Shown: positions 34,595 to 43,605 of the stretch, one piece after another
How positions within the stretch are numbered: the stretch's first letter is position 1
Layout: each line of letters starts with the position of its first letter
Source of the DNA: Mesobacillus zeae
Lineage (GTDB): Bacteria; Bacillota; Bacilli; Bacillales; Cytobacillaceae
DNA: 64,000 nucleotides
Assembly: GCF_003570705.1 (NCBI RefSeq)
Contig: NZ_QWVT01000019.1
Span: 1 to 64,000, forward strand
Direction: 5' to 3'
Made by a program: the position numbers and the translations under genes
The notes under the pieces: generated by a model
The model's database searches: none
Told to the model about the DNA's origin: nothing
The model's input: the letters and a program-made list of their open reading frames with translations, nothing else

Positions 34595-34618
34595 AAGCCG
34601 CCCCAGAGAAGGGCGGCT
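34595..34618 (-). terminator. Terminator of the asparagine synthetase gene
   Basis: AGCCGCCC pairs with GGGCGGCT across an eight-base loop, nine bases past the stop, with flanking sequence T-rich on the minus strand. Confidence 0.75.
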
Positions 34619-34626
34619 GTTTTGTT

Positions 34627-36474
34627 TCACTCCACGATATTTACATTATATTCCTTGAACCAAATATGGATTTGGGCTATATGGGCAAGGAGCTGCGGCC
34701 CTGTCATGAGCTGACCAAACCACGGTGTTCCAAATGAGGCCCCCCCAGTTTCAATCAGCTTTTCCAAAAGGCTCCGGTCAAAGAACTCATGGAGCGCGCT
34801 AGCCTTATCCTCCAGGCACTCTGCCAGCAAGGACTGCACACCTCTTGTATAGGCAGGATGATGCGTTTTCGGGTAAGGACTTTTTTTGCGGTAAAGCACC
34901 TCGTCCGGGAGAACGCCTTCAAGCGCTTTTCTCAATATCCCCTTCTCCCTGTTTCCGTGCATCTTCATTTCCCACGGGATATTCCATGCATATTCAACAA
35001 GTCTGTGATCCGCAAAAGGAACCCGCACTTCAAGGCTCGCACCCATGCTCATCCTGTCCTTCCGTTCAAGCAGTGTGGTCATGAACCAAACCATGTTCAA
35101 ATAAAATAATTCTCTTCTTCTCGCCTCTTCCCCGGCTTCCCCCTCCAACGAGGGTACTTCAAGCAGTGTCTCTTTGTATCGGTCCATCACATACCCGCCA
35201 AGATTGAGTTTCTTCTGCCAGTCTTCCCGCATCATACCCTGGCGATCTGATGTCGACCGCATCCATGGAAAACCGTCTCTCGCCAGATCGTCACTCCGCC
35301 GGAACCACGGATAGCCGCCAAAAATCTCATCGGCACATTCTCCCGACAGGCTAACAGTGAACTTCTTTTTAACTTCCTCGCAAAACCACAGCAGGGATGA
35401 ATCAATATCGGCCATTCCCGGCACGTCACGAAACCGGACTGCTTCACCCAGACGTTCAGCCAGGAGCTGCTGCGAAATTGTACAGTTTTGATGGACGGTG
35501 CCATAGGACTCTGACATCATCTGTATCCAGGCACCGTCTGAATTGGGCTGGAATTCATTTTCCCTGAAATAATCGCCATTTTCTTCATAATCAATGGAAT
35601 ACGTGTGAAGCGGGCCTTTCCCTTCCTGCGCATATGCTTCGGCAGCAACAGCCGTGATGGCACTGGAGTCCAAGCCCCCGGACAGAAAAGTACAGAGCGG
35701 CACGTCTGACACAAGCTGCCTCTTAACCGCATCTGTAAAAAGAAAGCCGACCTTTTCGGCCGTTTCTTCCAGGCTGTCATTGTGAGTCGCGCTCTTTACG
35801 TTCCAATATCGCCAAACCTTTAGCCCTGATTTTGAAAAAGTAAGGGCATGGGCTGGCCGAAGCTCATCAATTCCTCTAAAGATCCCCGCGCCTGGCGAGC
35901 GGGATGGGCCGAGGCCAAACAGTTCCGACAGTCCTTCACGATTCACTTCAGGCTTCATGCCGGAATGTGCAAGAATTGCTTTCTGTTCGGAACCAAAAAG
36001 GAAGCCGCCTTTTGCCTCTGAATAGAACAGCGGCTTTACGCCAAGCCTGTCACGTCCAATAAACAGTTTTTCCTCTCTATCGTCCCAAACGGCAAAGGCA
36101 AAAATGCCATTTAAATACTCGAGGCACCCTTCTTTCCACTCAATGTAAGCTGTGAGCAAAACTTCTGTGTCAGAATGGCCGTTAAAAGAATATCCTTTTA
36201 GTACCAGTGTTTTTCTGAGTTCTTCCGTATTATACAATTCCCCGTTATAACAAATGGTATAAGTGCTGCCGCCTTTGCTTATTGACATCGGCTGCCTGCC
36301 GCCTTCCGGATCCACCACTGTCAGCCTTCTGTGGCCGAAAGCAGCATGCGTACCTAGCCAGACGTTCGCTTCATCAGGTCCCCTGTTTGCCATGGTCTTA
36401 GCCATTCCTGAAAGTGTCTGCCCTGCATTCCTTAAATCCTGCCTAAAATTGATCCAGCCAGTGATTCCACACAT
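34627..36474 (-). CDS. asnO: Asparagine synthetase, glutamine-hydrolysing (AsnO/YisO-like)
   Basis: This enzyme makes asparagine from aspartate, glutamine and ATP. The 615 residues start MCGITGW, with Cys2 as the N-terminal nucleophile of the class II glutaminase domain (RGPD near 32, YNGELYN near 75). The synthetase domain begins with the ATP pyrophosphatase loop FLSGGLDSS near residue 255. SGECADEIFGGYPW and the late RVPFADHRLVEYAW are intact. Length and position near yisL and yisK favour AsnO, which in B. subtilis is linked to sporulation. AAAGGGTGG precedes ATG. Confidence 0.9.
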   Translation of the reverse strand: MCGITGWINFRQDLRNAGQTLSGMAKTMANRGPDEANVWLGTHAAFGHRRLTVVDPEGGRQPMSISKGGSTYTICYNGELYNTEELRKTLVLKGYSFNGHSDTEVLLTAYIEWKEGCLEYLNGIFAFAVWDDREEKLFIGRDRLGVKPLFYSEAKGGFLFGSEQKAILAHSGMKPEVNREGLSELFGLGPSRSPGAGIFRGIDELRPAHALTFSKSGLKVWRYWNVKSATHNDSLEETAEKVGFLFTDAVKRQLVSDVPLCTFLSGGLDSSAITAVAAEAYAQEGKGPLHTYSIDYEENGDYFRENEFQPNSDGAWIQMMSESYGTVHQNCTISQQLLAERLGEAVRFRDVPGMADIDSSLLWFCEEVKKKFTVSLSGECADEIFGGYPWFRRSDDLARDGFPWMRSTSDRQGMMREDWQKKLNLGGYVMDRYKETLLEVPSLEGEAGEEARRRELFYLNMVWFMTTLLERKDRMSMGASLEVRVPFADHRLVEYAWNIPWEMKMHGNREKGILRKALEGVLPDEVLYRKKSPYPKTHHPAYTRGVQSLLAECLEDKASALHEFFDRSLLEKLIETGGASFGTPWFGQLMTGPQLLAHIAQIHIWFKEYNVNIVE

Positions 36475-36676
36475 TTCAACCACCCTTTCCAACGGAAAGA
36501 TAAGATTAGCCGCCTATCCCCTATCTTCTATCCTCCATGTTATGCATCGATGATAAATGGGTTAATTGTCCCCAAATAATTAAACCCCTTGAAGCAAGCA
36601 GTACATACACATCCTTGTTATAAAACATTGTAGTTATGGCTAAACAGAAAGTGAGCATTAATTACGGAGGAAAGTG

Positions 36677-37240
36677 ATGAAAAGACAGCAGAGACAAAAG
36701 CTTATCGAGGCGCAAGCCCGGGCCTTTCACACCGGGACCGTCGAGTACATGAACAAACAGTGGGTATTCTTTGACGAGGAAACCGATGAAGCGTCGCTCT
36801 TGGATGAATATGTGCACCAGGAAGCAGAAGTCCTTCGGAATACCTTTTGGATAAAAGGATATTTACTTGAGGATGGCGGTTTCCGTGAAGGCGCGAGCAT
36901 TTCTCAGCTTGAAAACGGTGAAACAGTGAGGATTAGGAAGCAGCTTATCTATTCGCTTGAAAAACTGGTTGAAGGTCTTGAAGATGAGGCGCTGCTTTAT
37001 TTTCTAAATACGCTAAACTCGCTTCATTTCTCGATTCATGACAGCATCTATTGCTACAATCACCTGACATTCCTCAATCCTGAAAAAGAAGCATCTGGAG
37101 TGAACTTTTTAATCTTCGACAACGAGACGCAAATTTGCAGTGTACAGCATCATTTTGATTATGGGAAAAAGCGGGTGGATCGTTTTGAATTTACCTTAAG
37201 TGATGGAAAAAGGACAGTCATTGAAAAGATGCTGTCATAA
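36677..37240 (+). CDS. DUF2777-like protein
   Basis: This 187-residue soluble protein (MKRQQRQKLIEAQARAFHTG...) is rich in aromatic and acidic residues, with no signal peptide or membrane segment. It resembles DUF2777 proteins of Bacillaceae, whose function is unknown. The chosen ATG (36677) follows GGAGG by six bases. It is divergent from asnO and convergent with the EAL pseudogene. Its own terminator follows. Confidence 0.7.
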   Translation: MKRQQRQKLIEAQARAFHTGTVEYMNKQWVFFDEETDEASLLDEYVHQEAEVLRNTFWIKGYLLEDGGFREGASISQLENGETVRIRKQLIYSLEKLVEGLEDEALLYFLNTLNSLHFSIHDSIYCYNHLTFLNPEKEASGVNFLIFDNETQICSVQHHFDYGKKRVDRFEFTLSDGKRTVIEKMLS

Positions 37241-37241
37241 C

Positions 37242-37278
37242 AAAAAGCCTTCCCGATATGCGGGGAGGCTTTTCCTTT
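37242..37278. terminator. Bidirectional terminator
   Basis: AAAAGCCTTCCC pairs with GGGGAGGCTTTT, one G-U, over a short loop between the DUF2777-like gene and the broken EAL gene. Confidence 0.83.
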
Positions 37279-37282
37279 GGAA

Positions 37283-38899
37283 TTACTTATGGCTGTCGTC
37301 GGGCAAGTAGGCTGCTTCGAAGTCAGCTGCCTCCAATGGTCTTCGAATGTAAAATCCCTGGGCAAAACGACACTCCAAACCGCGCAGCAGTTCTGCCTGT
37401 CCTTTCGTTTCCACACCTTCTGCCACTACATCCACACTAAGCCCCTGGCCCATCGTAATAATGGCTTTGACGATAGCAAGATCAGAGCTACCTGATTCGA
37501 TATTATGGATAAAGGATTTGTCTATCTTTAAGTAATCGATTGGCAGGTTGCGCAAATAGCTTTAGGAAGAATAGCCTGTACCAAAGTCATCAATGGACAC
37601 CTTTACACCGAGTTCCCTTAGTTCCTGCATGATCCCAATGCTGTACTCCAAGTTTTGGAGCATTGTACTCTCTGTGAGTTCAAGCGTCAAGAATCCTGGA
37701 TCAAGCCCGGAAGCATCAAGTGCTGTCCTTACTTTGTCTGCAAATGAGGGCAGCTGGAACTGCCGTGCCGAAACATTGACTGAAACGCCAAGACATTCCA
37801 TTCCGCATTGCTGCCACCTCTTTGTCTGCCGGCACGCAGTATTGAGCACCCATTCACCCATCTCAAGGATGAGTCCGGTTTCCTCTGCCAACGGGATGAA
37901 TTTCGCTGGCTGGACTGTGCCCAAATAGGGATGGCCCCAGCGAATCAGGGCCTCAGTTCCGGTCACTTTGCTAGTATCGAGGTCAATCAGCGGCTGATAG
38001 CAGAGATAAAATTCTTTTTTCTGAAGAGCCTTTCGTAGGTAGCTTTCAAGTTCAAGGCGTTCTGCTGCCTCAGCGTTCATTTTGGCAGAATAAAATGTAA
38101 CCCGGTTTCCTCCACGGTTTTTGGATCGGTTCACGGCCATATCGGCATTTTTCAAAAGCAACTGCTCTTCCCCCCCATCCATCGGATATACGCTAGCCCC
38201 AATGCTTGCGGTGAGAAAGAGTTCCTGTCCGTGATAATGGACAGGCTGGGAAATCGCTTCAAGTATCTTTTCGCAAACTTTCAAGGTTTTTTCATGCGTG
38301 ACGGAGTTTGTCAGCAGCAATGTGAATTTATCACCACCAAACCTCCCGAGAAATGCGTCCTGCGGAATTGCCTCCACTATTCTGCGAGAGAGGTTTTTCA
38401 GGATTTCATCACCTGAAAAATGGCCAAGGCTGTCATTCACCATTTTAAAACGGTCCAAATCAATGATAATGACCGACATCATTTGATTCATTCTTCGGGC
38501 TAGGCCCAACATATCTTCAAGCATTTCCGTGAACTTCATTCTGTTTGGCAAACCTGTTTCACCGTCATAATAGGCAAGCTGAAAAATTCTTTTTTCAAAG
38601 GTTTTGATCAGTTCCGTCTGCTTTCCGGATATTTTTTCATGAAAAGTTGTGAACGACAGCATAATCCTGCTCCTTGATCCGGAGATTTCCAGAAACTCCC
38701 CTGCAGGGACAATTTCCGGCAGCATGGATTCAGGGAAACTCTGTTTAAGCAAGTCACTGACTTCCATGGCCTCTTCATCGAATCCAGTTCCGCTGTAAAT
38801 TTGAATGAGCTTGACGGATTGCGAATTAAAACGGTGTTTTTCGATAAAAAGATTTAATTGTGTTGGATTCTCATACATACAGCAATAGGTTTTGGCCAT
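37283..38899 (-). pseudogene. FIST-GGDEF-EAL protein interrupted by an in-frame stop codon
   Basis: The reading frame is continuous except for a TAA at 37564-37562, where the EAL motif reads GTGYSS-stop-SYLRNLPIDYLKID. Homologues have leucine here (TTA), so one T-to-A change would explain it. The order is a FIST_N-like sensor segment (about 1-105), a GGDEF domain with degenerate RFGGDKF, then an EAL domain with TEALIRW and DDFGTGY intact. The stop removes LKIDKSF and VAEGVET, needed for phosphodiesterase activity. The start (MAKTYCC) is placed after GGAG. Longer frames run back through the yisL terminator. It could also be a recent mutation or a sequencing error. Confidence 0.8.
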
Positions 38900-38979
38900 G
38901 GCATTCTCCATCTTGATTAAAATTTTCCAATACCCCCGCCTTAAAAGTAACATACCTGGAGAAAGAAATTTATGACAAA

Positions 38980-39014
38980 AAAAGAAAAGCTGCCGACGTG
39001 GACAGCTTTTCTTA
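38980..39014 (-). terminator. Terminator of yisL
   Basis: AAGAAAAGCTG pairs with CAGCTTTTCTT around a ten-base loop, seven bases past the yisL stop, with a T-rich tail on the minus strand. Confidence 0.82.
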
Positions 39015-39020
39015 ACGTTT

Positions 39021-39377
39021 TTAGAACCAATCAAATCCAAGCGGAAGTTTGAATCCAAGGAACAGCACTAGAATTAAAGCGATGGCTAATTGGATCCACA
39101 AAACAGAGGATTTCACATTGCCAGCCTTTCTGTTCAGGATCAACTCAATAAGTGTAATGATCCATAGTCCAACAGCTGCTTTCAAGATATACAACATGCT
39201 GATGCTTGAAAGACTAAACAACATTCCGATTCCTGTTCCCAGGATCAATAGATAAATCACTCGGACTATCATTTTAACAATCTTGAAACCTTTTTCATTC
39301 CCCTTGTTATAGAGCGAAATCGCAACAAATAATAATATCAAAGCAAGAATCCATGAAGTTAAATGGGCGTGTGTCAT
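39021..39377 (-). CDS. yisL: YisL family membrane protein (DUF1516)
   Basis: This 118-residue protein has four hydrophobic helices and starts MTHAHLTSWILALILLFVA, ending LGFKLPLGFDWF, as in YisL/UPF0344. The function is unknown. ATAGGAGGC lies before ATG. It is a single-gene unit between the EAL pseudogene and an acetyltransferase. The 210 bases upstream to 39587 hold no clear feature. Confidence 0.9.
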   Translation of the reverse strand: MTHAHLTSWILALILLFVAISLYNKGNEKGFKIVKMIVRVIYLLILGTGIGMLFSLSSISMLYILKAAVGLWIITLIELILNRKAGNVKSSVLWIQLAIALILVLFLGFKLPLGFDWF

Positions 39378-39587
39378 AAATTTGCCTCCTATAATCTCTA
39401 TTCGACAATATCATACCATACCCACCAACAAAATCCTAAAAATACGGTGCGCGTAGTGTTAATGAAATGTGCTCATCAGGATTTCCAGGAATCATCATGC
39501 CGATTTTGCTAATATCAGAGATTTGGACAGGATTTCAATACTCCACTTTTCAATATAAGCACCCTTAAAATTTTAACTGATTATATG

Positions 39588-40055
39588 TTAAATTAATGCC
39601 TTTTCCATAATCCATAGTGGTTTTTCATGAAAGGTGATTTCTTTAACTTTGCGGAACCCCTGTTTCCCCCAAAAGTTCATTCCAGTTATGTTTGCAGTGA
39701 AACACCCCAGACGAACCTCATTAATATTTCTGCTTTTCATTATTTCTTCATATTTTGCTAAAGCCTTTGCTGCATAAGATTTTTTAGTCCAATTGTTATG
39801 AATGATCAGCAAACCAAGCCATGGTTTACGGTCTGTTGGATTATCCATAATAAATTCAATTATACCAACATAGTGATTATCGGATCTAAGCAAATACCGT
39901 TCTTTTTTCAGTTCGGGTTTTTCCTCGTGCTCCTTAAGCAAATCTTCTTCATCTAAGACTTTTTTTCCATCAGCTAGCACATTGTATTCAGGATGTGAAT
40001 TCATAATCTCCATCTCTTGTTCTATCATATCTATACTACTTAAGATAAATTCCAC
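39588..40055 (-). CDS. GNAT family N-acetyltransferase
   Basis: This 155-residue GNAT-fold protein has YVGIIEFIMDNP and the C-terminal VRLGCFTANITGMNFWGKQGFRKV, typical of motif B. The acetyl-CoA loop region NWTKKSYAAKALAKYEE is weakly conserved, so the acceptor cannot be named. The start is GTG with GAGGAG nine bases upstream. A perfect inverted repeat lies 31 bases upstream. Confidence 0.78.
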   Translation of the reverse strand: MEFILSSIDMIEQEMEIMNSHPEYNVLADGKKVLDEEDLLKEHEEKPELKKERYLLRSDNHYVGIIEFIMDNPTDRKPWLGLLIIHNNWTKKSYAAKALAKYEEIMKSRNINEVRLGCFTANITGMNFWGKQGFRKVKEITFHEKPLWIMEKALI

Positions 40056-40085
40056 ATTACATCACTCCTCGTTTTAGCGTCTTTT

Positions 40086-40107
40086 TAATTAGATAATAAT
40101 CTAATTA
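40086..40107. repeat. Inverted repeat upstream of the GNAT gene
   Basis: TAATTAGAT-AATA-ATCTAATTA is a perfect 9-base inverted repeat, 31 bases before the GNAT start. It is the size and position of a repressor site. Confidence 0.55.
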
Positions 40108-40244
40108 GGTGATTTTGTGAACAGGATAATATCGATAAATTTTATATTCCCTAAGCTTTACAAATTCGAGTAATTAAAGAGAGGAAGAAAATTAGTGCTT
40201 TTTTACTATTTTCCAAATCTCAAAGGCGACCGCTGCCTTGTTTG

Positions 40245-40281
40245 TATACAATAGTTAGATTTTTATATACAATAATTGGAT
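40245..40281. repeat. Tandem direct repeat upstream of the DUF1672 gene
   Basis: TATACAATAGTTAGAT (40245-40260) recurs as TATACAATAATTGGAT (40266-40281), offset by 21 bases, which is two helical turns. The first copy overlaps the palindrome TTGTATACAA. It may be a paired operator in the promoter region. Confidence 0.5.
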
Positions 40282-40346
40282 ACAAAGGTTAATTTTACTG
40301 ATCAGTGTTACATAGAAACCATCAAGCATCCATCGAGGAGGACCTT

Positions 40347-41284
40347 ATGTTTAAACATAAAAAACGTTTGTTAATCACCAGCATTGGAACTGCATTATTA
40401 TTAGGAGGCTGTTTAAACATGGATACATCAAATGAAAAACAGAATGGAAATACACCAAAAGCCACAAGCGGAACTCAAACTGATGAAAGATATGTAAGCG
40501 TCCAGGATTATACCGGCGAAGGGTACCGTATGGACAATGGCGAAGAAGAGCAAAAAATAGCAGATAAAAACAAAGAAAAAATTGAAAAAGCAGTTGAGAA
40601 GTTCTTCCTTGATAAGTATAAAACGGAAGTTGTAGTGAGGAATATGATCGGTGCGGATGGTGCAGCTACTGTGTTCGTAGAATCAAAGGGTCTCCTCGAT
40701 TTTTATACATACGCCATCGTGCCGATTGATGATTCAGAGAACAAGGTACTTTATGATGAGGTTTGGACAGAACAAGAAGAAGCTGAAACAGCCATTCAAC
40801 TTGCTATGTATAAAATTGCTAATGACGATAAATTCAACTATTTAAACGATTATCTGGCGAGTTTCTCCAAAGAAAATGATGTTATCGGAGAAAACCCAGA
40901 GTTTAAAAAGAAATTTGCTAGCACTGGATATGTTACACCTTTTTATTATATGGAATCTTTCAGTGATTCCCTTTTACCTCTATTAGATACTTATTTAAAA
41001 CAACCAGGATTAACAAAAGAAGATATACAAAAGGTATATAACTCCCTGGAAATTAAACCTGATGAAATAATTTTTCTATCCACCTGTATATGAAAGAAAA
41101 AGATATGAATCCAAATAAAAAGGTTTTTGATAAACTTTCCGAAGAATTAAAAAGTATAAAAAATATACCACCTGGTGCCTATAGAATACATTTGCATGAT
41201 AATCTCATTAATAGAAAGACCGGTATTGGATCTAAGGACAATTCAATTGATACACACTTTGAACATCTAATCATTAAAGAATAG
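40347..41284 (+). pseudogene. DUF1672-like lipoprotein, frameshifted near its 3' end
   Basis: The frame begins MFKHKKRLLITS with a lipoprotein signal and lipobox LGGC (Cys22), and GAGGAGG upstream. DUF1672-like sequence follows to DEIIF. The frame then ends at a TGA (41091-41093), while the remaining family sequence (YMKEKDMNPNKKVFD to GIGSKDNSIDTHFEHLI) continues in another frame to 41284. Adding one T to the T5 run at 41071-41075 restores EIIFSIHLYMKEKD and a protein of about 312 residues. Members are Staphylococcus/Bacillus lipoproteins of unknown function. A sequencing indel in the homopolymer is a real alternative. Confidence 0.75.
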
Positions 41285-41379
41285 GAGTATATTCCCCCCC
41301 CCTAATCCAACGTGATTCTCCCCATTAGACAATTTTTGTTAAAATTTACCTAACCAATCTTCCACAACTCTAAATAAAA

Positions 41380-41405
41380 AGAAGATCAGCCCAAGCCGAC
41401 CTTCT
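41380..41405 (-). terminator. Terminator of the yisK-like gene
   Basis: On the minus strand AGAAG...TCGGC pairs with GGCTGA...CTTCT (two G-U pairs), then TTTTTATTT. Confidence 0.65.
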
Positions 41406-41415
41406 CTTTTCTCCC

Positions 41416-42318
41416 TTATTCTCCTACGCTATTTGACAATGTGCCGATCTTCTCGACTGTAATTTCGATTTTATCACCAGGCTGCAGAAACTTTGGAGGT
41501 TTAAAGCCTTTTCCCACACCCGCCGGCGTACCTGTTGCGATAATGTCACCCGGCTCGAGGGTCATTCCTTTAGACAAAACCGAAATAATTTCTTCCACCG
41601 GGAAGATGAACTGCTCTGTGTTCGAATCCTGCCTGACTTCCCCGTTTACCTTTGTATGTATGTTCAGGTTGTTTGGATTGTCAATCGCGGATGTATGTAA
41701 TATCCACGGGCCCATTGGGCATGTGCCGTCAAGACTTTTGCCGATAAAGAACTGCTTGTGACGCCGCTGCAGATCACGTGCGGTCACGTCATTAATAATC
41801 GTATATCCGAAAACATAATCCAGTGCGTCTTCCCGGCGGATTTCTTTCCCTTTCCGGCCGATGACAACCGCAAGCTCCCCTTCATAATCAAGCTCATCCG
41901 CTACCCCTTTGTGACTCGGAATCGTTTCACCCGATCCGATCACCGCAGTAGGAGACTTCGTAAACATCATAATATGTTCGGGAATATCGTCCTTACTCCC
42001 CATTTCGATCGCATGCTCGGCATAATTTTTCCCCACGCACATCACATTTTTTGTCGGCCTCGGAATCGGCGCTTCAAGTCTCACAGCAGCGAGTGGACTG
42101 AAGCATTGGCTTCCTTCACTTTCAGCCCATTCTAGAGTCTCCCGCGCCCCTTCAGCCCACTCTGCCCCAAGCGCAATACACTGTAGCAGTGAAACTGGAC
42201 TCGTTGCTTTCCCCAATCTTCTTTCTTCCGCCATAGCGATGTCCAGTACCCTCTCACCCATGCTGTCGATCATGCCGACAAACTGGCGTCCTTGGTATGT
42301 TGCGGTTACAAACTTCAT
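41416..42318 (-). CDS. yisK: Fumarylacetoacetate hydrolase family protein (YisK-like)
   Basis: This FAH-fold enzyme of 300 residues has CVGKNYAEHAIEMG near 95, the metal-binding DELDYEGELAVVIG near 140 and TGTPAGVGKG near 265. YisK of B. subtilis has oxaloacetate decarboxylase-type activity and is linked to cell-wall control. Substrate identity here is inferred. The start at MKFVTATY is chosen over one nine bases upstream, since GAGGTG precedes it by six bases. Confidence 0.88.
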   Translation of the reverse strand: MKFVTATYQGRQFVGMIDSMGERVLDIAMAEERRLGKATSPVSLLQCIALGAEWAEGARETLEWAESEGSQCFSPLAAVRLEAPIPRPTKNVMCVGKNYAEHAIEMGSKDDIPEHIMMFTKSPTAVIGSGETIPSHKGVADELDYEGELAVVIGRKGKEIRREDALDYVFGYTIINDVTARDLQRRHKQFFIGKSLDGTCPMGPWILHTSAIDNPNNLNIHTKVNGEVRQDSNTEQFIFPVEEIISVLSKGMTLEPGDIIATGTPAGVGKGFKPPKFLQPGDKIEITVEKIGTLSNSVGE

Positions 42319-42343
42319 TTCTCCCACCTCTTTATGTATTGTT

Positions 42344-43510
42344 TCATTCTCCAGACCGCTCTTTTCTCCATTTGGGAGCTGCCCAGTAGCTGCCCGCTCT
42401 CAAGAGCCATTCAACCGGTCCATAGTAAAATCTCTTTGTCCACCTGACACTGAAAGCCAGCTGTATGCCAAACAGAATAATTGCCAGCATCGTGCCTTTA
42501 AACAATGAAATGCTGCCATAAAGTCCTAAGCCATATCCATAAAAAATAAACGAACCAATGACACTCTGACATAAATAATTTGTCAGCGAAATTTTTCCCG
42601 CGGCAGTAAGCGGACGTAAAAAGCCCATATTCCCCGCCAAGGCTATGAAACCCGCATAGGAAAACGCCTGTAGAGGCCCACCGAAAAGGTCCTGGATGTA
42701 CACTGTCAGCAAATTATTTCCTGCTGTAAATGGAAGTAGCTTAAATGCCAGGCCGGCCAAAAACATAATCCCGGCCGCTGCAGCCATTTTCCTCCTGTAG
42801 TTCTCAACATTTTCAAACAACTTAAGCTTGGCCGCTCCCGCTCCAATCATAAACAGCGGAAGAATAGTGATGAAATACATGAAAAACGCACCTGGATTGT
42901 TTGTATAAAACCAGTCCTTGACACGAAAAGCAGAAATCTCCGCAAAGCTTCCATTACTGTATGTTTCAACCGACAACTTCACTGCTTCCTTATCTACAGG
43001 CAGTACCATTTCGGCGGGACTAATCAGTAAGACTGCAACAAATAGCAGACATAAAAGGAGATTCGGAACCAGATAAATCAAAACCCCTGACCACACCAGC
43101 TTCTTCGCGGACAGCCGGATAAACGCCAGCAATAAAAAACCACATACAGCATATGTAAACAGGATATCGCCATGCCAAACGAGAACAACGTGCAGCGCTC
43201 CCAGCATCAGCATGACCGAAAACCTTCTGAGCGCCACCGGGTAAAATGCCATTCCCTTCGCTCCTGATCTCTCCATCATAATAGTCAGACTGTATCCAAA
43301 CACAAAAGCAAACAGAGGATAAAAGCTCCCCTGCACGAATACATCAATAAAAAAGTATACTGCCTTGTCCAGTCCGCTTTCCCACCACTTTTGCCCGTCA
43401 ATATACAGTATCGGCGTATGGAAAGACATCATGTTTACAAGGAGGATTCCCAATAGGGAAAACCCCCTCATCATATCAATTGAAACAACCCGTCCCCCGT
43501 CTATTTTCAT
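42344..43510 (-). CDS. DUF418 family membrane protein
   Basis: This 388-residue protein has about ten membrane helices. It carries the family start RVVSIDMMRGFSLLGILLVN and the C-terminal DUF418 segment with LTNYLCQSVIGSFIFYGYGLGLYG and a late GPVEWLLR. Homologues (YeiB/YxaH/YrkO) are uncharacterised, possibly transport- or acyltransferase-like. GAGGCG precedes ATG. It is 25 bases upstream of yisK on the same strand and may be cotranscribed with it. Confidence 0.87.
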   Translation of the reverse strand: MKIDGGRVVSIDMMRGFSLLGILLVNMMSFHTPILYIDGQKWWESGLDKAVYFFIDVFVQGSFYPLFAFVFGYSLTIMMERSGAKGMAFYPVALRRFSVMLMLGALHVVLVWHGDILFTYAVCGFLLLAFIRLSAKKLVWSGVLIYLVPNLLLCLLFVAVLLISPAEMVLPVDKEAVKLSVETYSNGSFAEISAFRVKDWFYTNNPGAFFMYFITILPLFMIGAGAAKLKLFENVENYRRKMAAAAGIMFLAGLAFKLLPFTAGNNLLTVYIQDLFGGPLQAFSYAGFIALAGNMGFLRPLTAAGKISLTNYLCQSVIGSFIFYGYGLGLYGSISLFKGTMLAIILFGIQLAFSVRWTKRFYYGPVEWLLRAGSYWAAPKWRKERSGE

Positions 43511-43605
43511 TCTTTCGCCTCTTTTCCTTGTATGTTATCTATCTATTATACACACAAGCCAGGAAACTGGAAAATGAAGGGTGACAAGCCACCATCAGTA
43601 AAAAA

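Noticed and set aside
38900-39058. Longer N-terminus of the EAL protein
   Set aside because: The extension runs through the yisL terminator and starts inside the yisL 3' end, with no ribosome-binding site.
41090-41284. A separate 64-residue gene (MKEKDMNPNKK...)
   Set aside because: Its sequence continues the preceding DUF1672-like protein in another frame and it lacks a ribosome-binding site, so it is treated as the 3' part of a frameshifted gene.
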